Assembly: GCA_950071955.1 (NCBI GenBank) | Contig: CATMOC010000019.1 | Location: 1 to 15,680 of the forward strand | Origin: an uncultured Mesorhizobium sp. | GTDB lineage: Bacteria; Pseudomonadota; Alphaproteobacteria; Rhizobiales; Rhizobiaceae | Reading direction: 5' to 3' | Length of the DNA stretch: 15,680 bases | In this document: piece by piece, positions 1 to 6,605 of the stretch | Layout: each line of letters begins with the position of its first letter | Numbering within the stretch: the stretch's first letter is position 1 | Notes under the pieces: generated by a model | Databases searched by the model: none | Seen by the model: the letters and a program-made list of their open reading frames with translations, nothing else | Told to the model about the DNA's origin: nothing | Program-made: the position numbers and the translations under genes

Positions 1-663
1 CGACGAAATGGGTTCGGCGACACCGTTCGCCGCGGCGCGCATGTGATCCTCGAGCACGCGCATCGGCTCGATCATGCGCCGGACCAGCAGGAAGCCGCCA
101 AGCGAGAAGATCGCCGCCAGTACGCCGTTGGTGACAAGCAGCGTCGCCAGGATCTCGCGGCGTTCGGCAAAGATGTGCGAGGCGTCGAAGGCGGTGTGGA
201 TCGCACCGATCTTCTGGCCCTGGTAGACGAGGTCGCGATAGGCGAAACCCGTGTCCGCCTCCCGGTCGAAGGTCACCGTGCTCGCCCCGTAACGCGCGGC
301 ATAGGCCTCCGGAAGCTCCGAGAAGGACGGGATGCGCGTCGGATCGGTGGCCGCCAGAACCTTGCCGTCGGCACCGGTGACGACGGCCTCGATCGGCGAC
401 AGCGCCTGGTAGGACTTTTGCGACCGGTCGAGCGCGTCGAAGACTTCCCAGACGTCGCCGCGCAAGACGGCGGGCAGCACCGCCGCGGTCAATCCGTCGA
501 GATAGCTGCCGGCGAGGCCGTCGATGAAGGCTTCCTGCGTGCGCGACAGGCGGTCGAGCACCCGTTCGGAGATCACCGCGCTGATCGTCACCATCAGCAG
601 CGCCACCAGGATGGGCACGCGGTACGAGACCGGAATGGCGCGGAGGCGACCGAAGACCCTCAT
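1..663 (-). CDS. aioS: Sensor histidine kinase, N-terminal part (AioS-like), truncated by window edge
   Basis: Only the first 221 codons are present; the gene continues beyond base 1. Visible are a first membrane helix (about residues 16-32), an extracytoplasmic stretch of roughly 135 residues, a second helix (about 171-194) and the start of a HAMP linker (RRMIEPMRVLEDHM, from 195). This is the layout of a membrane-bound two-component sensor kinase; the kinase core is outside the window. The ATG at 663 overlaps the TGA of the upstream aioX-like gene (ATGA), so the two are probably translated together. In arsenite-oxidising rhizobia AioS works with the periplasmic binding protein AioX and the regulator AioR to induce aioBA. 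The name AioS rests on this context, since no catalytic domain can be seen. The periplasmic domain has no cysteine, consistent with arsenite sensing being left to AioX. Confidence 0.82.
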   Translation of the reverse strand, partial: MRVFGRLRAIPVSYRVPILVALLMVTISAVISERVLDRLSRTQEAFIDGLAGSYLDGLTAAVLPAVLRGDVWEVFDALDRSQKSYQALSPIEAVVTGADGKVLAATDPTRIPSFSELPEAYAARYGASTVTFDREADTGFAYRDLVYQGQKIGAIHTAFDASHIFAERREILATLLVTNGVLAAIFSLGGFLLVRRMIEPMRVLEDHMRAAANGVAEPISS

Positions 664-1550
664 CCGAACCGCCTCACCGCATCGACCTTGGCGGCGATCG
701 TGTCGAACAGGGCCGGCTCGGTGGCGACGAAGCCGTCGAGCCGCAGCAGCGCCAGGACCTTGCGGCCTTCCTCGTGACGGTCCATCCCCGTCAATGCGTC
801 CTTGAGGCGGGCGAGGCGCGCGTCGCCGGCAAGCGCGCGGGCCGAGGCGACGGGCGGAAATCCCAGCCATTCGGAGCGGCGCACGATCCGCGTCTGGTCC
901 ACGAGGCCGGGCTCCATCTCGCGCATGACGTCCCAGACATAGCCGTCCACGCTGCCGGACTGGGCGAGACCCGACGCGACCGCGCGGATCACGTTGCGGT
1001 GGCCGTAGGTGTAGAAGCTGCGGGCGAAGAAGCCTTCCGGCTTCAGCCCGTTCTCGGCGAGTAGTGCGCGCGTGACGAGGAAGCCGGAGTTGGAGTCGGG
1101 ATCGGAAAAGGCATGAATATCGCCCTTCAGGTCTTCCCACCGCTCGGTTTGCCTGTCGGCGGCGGCGATCAGATAGGACTGGTAGAGCGGCCTGCCGTGC
1201 CAAGACGGGGTGGCCACGAGATCGAGCTCCGACTTGAACTGCACGTAAGGATAGCCGCAGATCCACGCCGCATGGAGCTGGCCCGCGACGAGCAGCGCCG
1301 TGATTTCCTGATAGGTCCGACGGCTGACCAGTTCCACGGGTTCGCCGATCGCCTCGGTGAGATAGGCGCGCAAGAGCGCGAGCAGTTCGAGATCGTTCGA
1401 CAGGAAGACCGGCGTCAGGCCGAACTTGAATCCCTCCTGCGCGGAGGCTCGCCCTGGCGCAAGCACGAGCGAAACGGCTGCGCCGCCGCACAGCGCAAGC
1501 GCCGAACGGCGGTCGAGACCCTGGCTCGTGGCTGGGTGCCGCGCGGTCAC
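660..1550 (-). CDS. aioX: Periplasmic arsenite-sensing protein AioX (PhnD/phosphonate-binding-like)
   Basis: A 296-residue protein with an export signal (twin arginine at 14-15, hydrophobic stretch 16-31, likely cleavage after ASA at 37) and a PhnD-type solute-binding fold. Typical motifs are FGLTPVFLSND near 43-53, AAWICGYPY at 94-101 and SDPDSNSGF in the middle. Family knowledge: AioX binds arsenite and triggers AioS/AioR, and in Agrobacterium tumefaciens 5A a single cysteine (Cys108) is needed. Here the mature protein has exactly one cysteine, Cys98 in WICGYP, which I take as the equivalent. The second cysteine, Cys21, lies in the signal peptide. I chose GTG at 1550 because the Tat-like signal then sits correctly and a GGGAGGA box lies 8 bases upstream; an ATG at 1555 is out of frame. 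The stop overlaps the start of aioS. The gene is divergent from aioBA. Confidence 0.88.
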   Translation of the reverse strand: MTARHPATSQGLDRRSALALCGGAAVSLVLAPGRASAQEGFKFGLTPVFLSNDLELLALLRAYLTEAIGEPVELVSRRTYQEITALLVAGQLHAAWICGYPYVQFKSELDLVATPSWHGRPLYQSYLIAAADRQTERWEDLKGDIHAFSDPDSNSGFLVTRALLAENGLKPEGFFARSFYTYGHRNVIRAVASGLAQSGSVDGYVWDVMREMEPGLVDQTRIVRRSEWLGFPPVASARALAGDARLARLKDALTGMDRHEEGRKVLALLRLDGFVATEPALFDTIAAKVDAVRRFG

Positions 1551-1558
1551 GTCATCGT

Positions 1559-1565
1559 TCCTCCC
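1559..1565 (-). promoter_or_regulatory. Ribosome binding site of aioX with a competing out-of-frame ATG
   Basis: On the minus strand GGGAGGA is followed after 3 bases by ATG-ACG-TGA (1555-1547), a two-codon frame, and after 8 bases by the in-frame GTG at 1550. The TGA of the minimal frame overlaps the GTG. Which start the ribosome uses cannot be read from sequence, but only GTG gives the AioX frame. Confidence 0.6.
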
Positions 1566-1625
1566 GCTGGATAGAATAGCGCCGCGGGGCGTCGAAATCG
1601 ACCGGAATCCTGAATTTGCGGCTCC

Positions 1626-1641
1626 GTCCGGGTTTCCGGAC
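1626..1641. promoter_or_regulatory. Inverted repeat, distal candidate AioR enhancer site
   Basis: GTCCGG-GTTT-CCGGAC is a perfect 6-bp inverted repeat with a 4-bp spacer. Its centre lies about 129 bp upstream of the predicted sigma-54 transcription start of aioB. Its sequence matches the reverse complement of the second copy at 1659-1674 in 15 of 16 positions. Placement and pairing suit a dimeric sigma-54 activator such as AioR. The assignment to AioR is inference from gene context. Confidence 0.75.
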
Positions 1642-1658
1642 CAACGGCGGCGCAGCAT

Positions 1659-1674
1659 GTCCGGAAATCCGGAC
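1659..1674. promoter_or_regulatory. Inverted repeat, proximal candidate AioR enhancer site
   Basis: GTCCGG-AAAT-CCGGAC, again perfect. Its centre is 33 bp from that of the distal copy (about three helical turns, so the same DNA face) and about 96 bp upstream of the predicted aioB start. Tandem sites on one face are usual for activators that form oligomers on sigma-54 enhancers. Confidence 0.78.
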
Positions 1675-1736
1675 GCAGCTTTTTCGCACGTTCCGCAAGT
1701 GCCTGAATTTGCTCGTGTCGGCCGTTCCTCCCGGAC

Positions 1737-1752
1737 TGGCACCCTCCTTGCA
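1737..1752 (+). promoter_or_regulatory. Sigma-54 (RpoN) promoter of aioBA
   Basis: TGGCAC-CCTCC-TTGCA fits the -24/-12 consensus TGGCAC-N5-TTGCW. The invariant GG (1738-1739) and GC (1750-1751) are separated by 10 bp, as required. Transcription should begin near 1762, giving a leader of about 31 bases before the aioB ATG. RpoN dependence of aioBA is known in Rhizobium NT-26 and A. tumefaciens 5A. Confidence 0.92.
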
Positions 1753-1793
1753 GCATCCCCTCGCGTACCCACTCGCGAACCAGGGAGGATGGA

Positions 1794-2315
1794 ATGGATC
1801 GCTGCACCAAATTGGTCGATGTCGGCCGTCGACAGTTTCTGCGAGGCGGCGCACTTGCTGCCGCCGCTACCGCCACCGCCGTTGCGCTGCCAGCCGCGCC
1901 AGCAAAGGCGGCTGCTCTTGCGCGGGTCGACTATCCTTCCAACCGGCTTGGAAACGTCGCCGACCTCAAGCCGAACGAGCCGTTCGACGTGTCCTACCCG
2001 GACGAGAATGCGCCGGGCGTGCTCCTGAAGCTCGGCACCCCCGTCGAGGGCGGCGCCGGCCCGGACGGCGACATCGTCGGCTTCTCGACCATCTGCCCGC
2101 ACAAGGGATTTCCGCTCAACTACGTCGCCGCCGACCGCACGCTGAACTGCCCCGGCCACTATTCCCGCTTCGACTGCGAAGCCGGCGGCCAGCAGGTCTG
2201 GGGTCAGGCCACGCAGAACCTGCCGCAATACGCGCTGAGGGTGGACGAGAAGGGCGACATCTACGCCGAGGGCGTGGATGAGTTGCTCTACGGCCGCCTG
2301 TCGAACGTGCTCTGA
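1794..2315 (+). CDS. aioB: Arsenite oxidase small subunit, Rieske [2Fe-2S] protein AioB
   Basis: A 173-residue protein that carries electrons from the molybdenum subunit AioA towards a periplasmic cytochrome. The N-terminus has a twin-arginine signal (GRRQFLRGG, residues 11-19, then an Ala-rich hydrophobic run and APAKA near 35-39). It probably exports the folded AioA-AioB complex, because AioA lacks a signal. Rieske ligands are visible: Cys101 and His103 in CPHKGF, Cys119 and His122 in CPGHYS. The positions that form a disulphide in many Rieske proteins are Phe106 and Gly121 here, so that bridge is absent; by my recollection this is as in the Alcaligenes faecalis enzyme and unlike Rhizobium NT-26. 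Start ATG 1794 has GGAGG 5 bases upstream. An overlapping ATG at 1789 is in another frame. The gene lies 11 bases before aioA and downstream of a sigma-54 promoter. Confidence 0.96.
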   Translation: MDRCTKLVDVGRRQFLRGGALAAAATATAVALPAAPAKAAALARVDYPSNRLGNVADLKPNEPFDVSYPDENAPGVLLKLGTPVEGGAGPDGDIVGFSTICPHKGFPLNYVAADRTLNCPGHYSRFDCEAGGQQVWGQATQNLPQYALRVDEKGDIYAEGVDELLYGRLSNVL

Positions 2316-2326
2316 GGGAGGGGAAA

Positions 2327-4795
2327 ATGGCCTACAAGCGACAGATCGACCGCCTGCCGATCATTCCGGCTGATGCCAAGAAGCACAATGTCACCTGCCA
2401 CTACTGCATCGTCGGATGCGGCTACCATGCCTACACCTGGCCGGTGAACAAGCAGGGCGGCACCGACGCCGCCGCCAACGCCTTCGGCGTGAACCTCGCC
2501 GAGCAGCAGCCGGCCGAGACCGACGCCTGGTATGCGCCGTCGATGTACAACATCGTCAAGCAGGACGGAAAGGACGTCCACCTCGTCATAAAGCCCGACC
2601 ATGGCTGCGTGGTGAACTCCGGCCTGGGCTCCGTGCGCGGCGCGCGCATGGCGGAAAACCGCCGCTCCGACAAGACCGGCACCCAGCAGCAGCGTCTGAC
2701 CGAGCCGATGGTGTGGCGCTACGGCACCTGGCAGCCGACCAGCTGGAACGACGCGCTCGACCTCGTTGCCCGCGTCACGGCCCGCGTCATCGACAAGGAC
2801 GACGAGGACCACCTGTTCGTCTCGATGTTCGATCATGGCGGTTCGGCCGGCGGCTACGAGAACACCTGGGGCACGGGAAAACTCTATTTCGGCTCAATGA
2901 AGGTCAAGAACTGCCGCATCCACAACCGGCCGGCCTACAATTCCGAGGTCCACTCGACCCGCGACATGGGCATCGACGAACTGAACTACGCATACGAGGA
3001 TTATACGCTCGCCGACACGATCATGCTTGTCGGCACCAACCCGCTGGAATGCCAGACCAATCTGTTCCTGAACCACATGGTTCCGGGCATGCGCAACGGC
3101 GCCAAGGTGATCATCGTCGATCCCCGCCGCACCGTGACCGCCAATGCGTGCGAGGTGGAAGCCGGCGCGGACAACGTGCTGCACCTGGCAATCAAGACCG
3201 GCACGGATCTCGCGCTGTTCAACACGCTGTTCACCTACATCGCCGACCAGGGCTGGGTGGACAAGGACTTCATCGCGGCCTCCACGCTCCAAGGCGACGT
3301 CGCTGTGCCGCAGGACGAGGCGCATCCGGCGGCGCTCGGCTCGTTCGAGATGGCGCGGGCGAAGTGCAAGATGTCGCTCGCCGAAGGCGCGTCGATCACC
3401 GGGCTTGCCGAGGCCGACATCGTCAAGGCTGCCGAGTGGATCGCCAAGCCGAACGAGGACGGCTCGCGCCGCAAGTGCGCCACGGGCTACGAGAAGGGCA
3501 TCATCTGGGGCAACGACAACTACCGCGTCATCGGCGCGCTGGTGAACATCGGCCTGGCGACCGGCAATATCGGCCGGGAGGGCGGCGGCGTCTGCCGTCT
3601 CGGCGGCCACCAGGAAGGCTATTTCCGTCCCTCGGACGCGCATGTCGGGCGGCCCGCGCCCTACATCGACCAACTCATCATCGCTGGCCACGGCAAGGTG
3701 CATCACATCTGGGCCAACGACCACTACAAGACGACGCTCAACGCGACCGAGTTCAAGCGCGAATACAACCGCCGGACCAACATGGTGAAGGACGCCATGG
3801 ACGCCCATGCGGGCGCGACGCGGGAGGAACTGGTCGAGGCCATTGTCGGCGCGATCAACGCGGGCGGGCTGTTCTCGGTCAACGTGGACATCATCCACAG
3901 CCAGATCGGCCAGGCCGCTCACGTCATCCTGCCGGCGGTCGAATCCGGCGAGATGAACCTGACCTCCATGAACGGCGAGCGCCGCATGCGGCTGGTCGAG
4001 AAATACATGGACGGTCCGGGCAACGCCAAGCCGGACTGCCTGATCGCGGCGGGGCTCGCCCAGAACCTCGAGCGGGTGCTGCGCGAGGAGGGCCGCGAGG
4101 CCTATGCCGACCAGTTCAAGGGCTACGACTGGAAGACCGAGGAAGACGCCTTCATGGACGGCTATCATTCCGGCAATCCGGAAGTGACCTACGACCGGTT
4201 GCGCGCCATGGGCAACAACGGCGTGCAGGAACCCGTCGTCGGCTTCGAGAACGGCCAGCTGGTCGGGACGAAGCGTCTCTACACCGACGGCAAGTTCACG
4301 CGGCACGGCCGCGAGGACGGCAAGGCGCTGTTCTGCGGCGGCGAATGGCGCGGGCTGCAGGCGCCCGGCAAGGCCTACCAGAGGGACAACTACGCGTTCC
4401 TCATCAACAACGGCCGCGCCAACGTCATCTGGCAGAACTGGTTCCTCGACAAGGCCAACGACTTCGTCTCCGACCGTTTCCCGATCCCCTATATCGAGAT
4501 CAATCCGGAGGACATGGCCGAACTCGGGGTCAAGGCCGGCGACCTGGTCGAGGTCTTCAACGACGTCGGCGCCACGCAGGCGCTGGTCTATCCGACGCCG
4601 ACCGCACGGCGGAAGGAGACCTTCATGGTGTTCGGCGCCCCCAACGGCGCGCAGGGCAACATCGTCAATGCCGGGACGAACGAACTCATCCTGCCCAACT
4701 ACAAGCACACCTGGGCCAACATCCGGAAGATCTCCGATGCGCCGGCCTCGGCGGCGGATCTCTCATTCAAGTCGATGGAGTACAGCGCGGGCTGA
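2327..4795 (+). CDS. aioA: Arsenite oxidase large subunit, molybdopterin [3Fe-4S] protein AioA
   Basis: An 822-residue member of the DMSO reductase superfamily and the catalytic subunit oxidising As(III) to As(V) in the periplasm; its length is normal for AioA. Near the N-terminus C24-x2-C27-x3-C31 forms three ligands of the [3Fe-4S] cluster. Ser102 in GLGSVRG replaces the fourth cysteine found in [4Fe-4S] relatives, which marks the Aio branch. The arsenite-site residues of the A. faecalis structure (His195, Glu203, Arg419, His423) appear with the same spacing as His199, Glu207, Arg424 and His428 (RIHNRPAYNSE and CRLGGHQ). There is no signal peptide, so it must travel with AioB. GGGAGGGG lies just upstream of the ATG. 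A perfect GC-rich hairpin follows the stop codon. Confidence 0.97.
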   Translation: MAYKRQIDRLPIIPADAKKHNVTCHYCIVGCGYHAYTWPVNKQGGTDAAANAFGVNLAEQQPAETDAWYAPSMYNIVKQDGKDVHLVIKPDHGCVVNSGLGSVRGARMAENRRSDKTGTQQQRLTEPMVWRYGTWQPTSWNDALDLVARVTARVIDKDDEDHLFVSMFDHGGSAGGYENTWGTGKLYFGSMKVKNCRIHNRPAYNSEVHSTRDMGIDELNYAYEDYTLADTIMLVGTNPLECQTNLFLNHMVPGMRNGAKVIIVDPRRTVTANACEVEAGADNVLHLAIKTGTDLALFNTLFTYIADQGWVDKDFIAASTLQGDVAVPQDEAHPAALGSFEMARAKCKMSLAEGASITGLAEADIVKAAEWIAKPNEDGSRRKCATGYEKGIIWGNDNYRVIGALVNIGLATGNIGREGGGVCRLGGHQEGYFRPSDAHVGRPAPYIDQLIIAGHGKVHHIWANDHYKTTLNATEFKREYNRRTNMVKDAMDAHAGATREELVEAIVGAINAGGLFSVNVDIIHSQIGQAAHVILPAVESGEMNLTSMNGERRMRLVEKYMDGPGNAKPDCLIAAGLAQNLERVLREEGREAYADQFKGYDWKTEEDAFMDGYHSGNPEVTYDRLRAMGNNGVQEPVVGFENGQLVGTKRLYTDGKFTRHGREDGKALFCGGEWRGLQAPGKAYQRDNYAFLINNGRANVIWQNWFLDKANDFVSDRFPIPYIEINPEDMAELGVKAGDLVEVFNDVGATQALVYPTPTARRKETFMVFGAPNGAQGNIVNAGTNELILPNYKHTWANIRKISDAPASAADLSFKSMEYSAG

Positions 4796-4807
4796 CCACC
4801 GCGCATC

Positions 4808-4835
4808 GCGCCGCCGGGCAACGGCCCGGCGGCGC
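4808..4835 (+). terminator. GC-rich hairpin between aioA and the cytochrome gene
   Basis: A perfect 12-bp stem (GCGCCGCCGGGC paired with GCCCGGCGGCGC) with a 4-base AACG loop starts 12 bases after the aioA stop. No T-run follows (CTTCAGC), so it is not a classical intrinsic terminator. It more likely attenuates transcription into cytC-moeA or protects the 3' end of the aioBA message; this is inference. Confidence 0.6.
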
Positions 4836-4850
4836 CTTCAGCATCAGACC

Positions 4851-4854
4851 GGAG
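4851..4854 (+). promoter_or_regulatory. Ribosome binding site deciding the GTG start of the cytochrome gene
   Basis: GGAG sits 6 bases before GTG 4861, whereas no such box precedes the in-frame ATG at 4876. It lies downstream of the 4808-4835 hairpin and so stays accessible. Confidence 0.55.
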
Positions 4855-4860
4855 TGCATC

Positions 4861-5250
4861 GTGACGTCATCGACCATGACGGTCGTGGGGGCGGCAGCTT
4901 TTGTCTTCGTCGCATCCTTGGCCCACGCCCAGGACACCGAGGCCGGCAAGGGCGTCTTCAAGAAATGCGCCGCCTGCCATGCCACCGACACCACCACCAA
5001 CAAGGTCGGCCCGCATCTCGGCGACGTTATCGGCCGAACGGCCGGCACCGTCGAAGGGTTCAACTACTCGAAGGCCATGAAGGACGCGGGCGCCGCCGGT
5101 CTCGTCTGGGACGAAGCGCATCTGACCGAATATCTCGCAGCACCCAAGGCGAAGGTGCCCGGCACGAAGATGGCCTTCGCCGGCATCAAGAAGCCGGACG
5201 AACTTGTCAATCTCGTCGCCTATCTGAAGACCCTGCCGGAGTCACCATGA
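4861..5250 (+). CDS. cytC: Periplasmic class I cytochrome c (c552/c2 type), electron acceptor of arsenite oxidase
   Basis: A 129-residue protein with a signal-like hydrophobic N-terminus ending in AHA (residue 23). The haem-binding motif is C36-A-A-C39-H40, and the probable axial methionine is Met104 in PGTKMAFAG. The pattern GxxVFKKCAACH, VGPHLGDVIGR and the C-terminal ELVNLVAYLKTL are typical of soluble c2/c552 cytochromes. A cytochrome gene follows aioBA in many rhizobial arsenite oxidisers and is thought to take electrons from AioB. I chose GTG 4861 because GGAG lies 6 bases upstream; ATG 4876 would leave a very short signal. The n-region has no positive charge from either start, which is odd for a Sec signal. 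It overlaps moeA by four bases (ATGA). Confidence 0.9.
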   Translation: MTSSTMTVVGAAAFVFVASLAHAQDTEAGKGVFKKCAACHATDTTTNKVGPHLGDVIGRTAGTVEGFNYSKAMKDAGAAGLVWDEAHLTEYLAAPKAKVPGTKMAFAGIKKPDELVNLVAYLKTLPESP

Positions 5251-6506
5251 CCCTGACCGCCCTCGCTCTTCCGGATCATTGCGAAGCCGGCGCGACCGGG
5301 GCGGTCATTCCCGTCGACATCGCCGCCGCCAAGGCGACCTCGGCGGTGGTGCCGGTCGCAGAGACCGAAACGCTCGACCTGCTCGCCGCGATCGGCCGCG
5401 TGCTCGCGATGGACGTCGTCGCAAGCCTGAACCTGCCGCCGTTCGACGCCTCCGCGATGGACGGGTACGCGGTAAAGGCGGACGCCTTCGCGGGACAGGG
5501 TCCGTGGCGTCTCAAGGTGACGGGGCGCATCGCGGCAGGCGACACTCCCGCGCAATCCTCTGAAGGCTCGGTCCGCATCCTGACCGGCGCGCCGGTCCCG
5601 CAAGGATTCGACACCGTCGTCATGCAGGAGAAGTGCCGCATCGACGGCGACGTCATCGTCATCGACCAGAGGCCGCGTACGGGCCAGAACGTGCGGATCG
5701 CCGGAGAGGACGTGCGCCGGTGCGAGCCTCTGCTGGAAGCCGGCGAGACTCTGAAACCCCAGCACCTCGCGCTCCTCGCCGGTCAGGGCATGGCGGGGAT
5801 CGAGGTTCGCCGGAAGATCCGCGTGGGGCTGATCTCCACCGGCAACGAACTGCGTGAGCCGGGCCAGCCGCTTCATCCCGGGCAGATCTTCAACTCGAAC
5901 CGCGTGATGCTGCGCGCCAGTCTCGATGCGTGCCGCTGGGCCGAGGTTCTCGATTTCGGCATCGTCCCCGACACGCGCGAGGCGATCGCCGCGGCCCTGG
6001 CTGGGGCGGCCACGAAATGCGACGCAATCATCACCACGGGCGGCGTTTCGGCCGGGGAGGAAGACCACGTCACCTGGGCCGTAGGCTCCGGCGGCGGCAT
6101 GCTCGACGTCATGAAGGTCGCAATGCGGCCCGGCAAGCCGGTGAAGGTCGGGAAGCTTGGCGGAGCGCTCTTCCTCGGCCTTCCCGGCAATCCCAACGCC
6201 ACGCTCGTCACCTTCCGCATGATCGCGCTACCGGCCCTGCGCAGGCTGTCGGGCCTGTCGCACACCGCGCCGACCTGGACGCAGGCCGTCGCCGATTTCA
6301 CCTACGAGAAACGTCCCGACCGCACGGAATTCGTGCCGGTGCGCCTCGGCGCCGCAGGTTCGGACGGATTGTCGCGTGTCACCATGCTCGGCCGCGGCTC
6401 CTCGGCCAGCCTGCGGGCGATCTCGCGGGCGGACGGAATAGCGCTGCTTCCACCGGGCGTGGACCGCGTCGAGCCAGGGATGCGTGTCGTCTTCGAGGCG
6501 ATCTGA
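5247..6506 (+). CDS. moeA: Molybdopterin molybdenumtransferase MoeA
   Basis: A 419-residue cytoplasmic enzyme that inserts molybdate into adenylylated molybdopterin, the last steps of molybdenum cofactor synthesis, here probably for AioA. Family motifs occur in order: PPFDASAMDGYAV (64-76), RILTGAPVP (110-118), GLISTGNEL (194-202), the MoCF-type TTGGVSAGEED (263-273), MRPGKPV (293-299) and GLPGNPNA (311-318). The length fits MoeA. The first 40 residues, including CEAGATGAVIPVDIAAAKA, are less conserved. ATG 5247 overlaps the TGA of the cytochrome gene, so the two are coupled; the only other in-frame lead is within that gene. A moeA copy tied to aioBA is known in Rhizobium NT-26 and relatives and probably adds capacity on induction; a second housekeeping copy elsewhere is expected but not visible. 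Confidence 0.95.
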   Translation: MTLTALALPDHCEAGATGAVIPVDIAAAKATSAVVPVAETETLDLLAAIGRVLAMDVVASLNLPPFDASAMDGYAVKADAFAGQGPWRLKVTGRIAAGDTPAQSSEGSVRILTGAPVPQGFDTVVMQEKCRIDGDVIVIDQRPRTGQNVRIAGEDVRRCEPLLEAGETLKPQHLALLAGQGMAGIEVRRKIRVGLISTGNELREPGQPLHPGQIFNSNRVMLRASLDACRWAEVLDFGIVPDTREAIAAALAGAATKCDAIITTGGVSAGEEDHVTWAVGSGGGMLDVMKVAMRPGKPVKVGKLGGALFLGLPGNPNATLVTFRMIALPALRRLSGLSHTAPTWTQAVADFTYEKRPDRTEFVPVRLGAAGSDGLSRVTMLGRGSSASLRAISRADGIALLPPGVDRVEPGMRVVFEAI

Positions 6507-6605
6507 GCCGCCTTGATCATGTCCAACGATGCACGCTGCCCCTGCTCGCCGCCGCGCGGCTAGGGCTACGATCGACGGCGCAAGGTTGCGTCTGCGGTCC
6601 CTGCC
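6507..6605. other. Convergent gap between arsenite cluster and uptake operon
   Basis: These 99 bp separate the 3' ends of moeA (plus) and the kinase gene (minus). I see only a weak 5-bp stem (CGCAA-GG-TTGCG, 6579-6590) and no T-run on either strand. There is no attachment site, tRNA remnant or insertion sequence to mark an island border. Confidence 0.6.

Noticed and set aside
1573..1578. TATTCT as a -10 box for aioX
   Set aside because: The start would fall inside the ribosome site and no -35 lies at a proper distance. I found no sigma-54 box facing aioX either, so its promoter remains unassigned.
1551..2228. In-frame extension of aioX upstream of GTG 1550
   Set aside because: It would run through both regulatory palindromes and the aioB gene, and would put the export signal in the middle of the protein.
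2894..4708. 604-codon open frame antisense to aioA
   Set aside because: No family motifs and composition of a GC-driven antisense frame; aioA on the other strand has all its active-site residues.
2416..4860. A very long open frame on the plus strand overlapping aioA in another phase
   Set aside because: It is an Arg/Pro-rich shadow caused by high GC; only its last 130 codons (from 4861) encode a real protein, the cytochrome.
6579..6590. Possible bidirectional terminator between moeA and the kinase gene
   Set aside because: The stem is only 5 bp with a 2-base loop and no T-run on either side.
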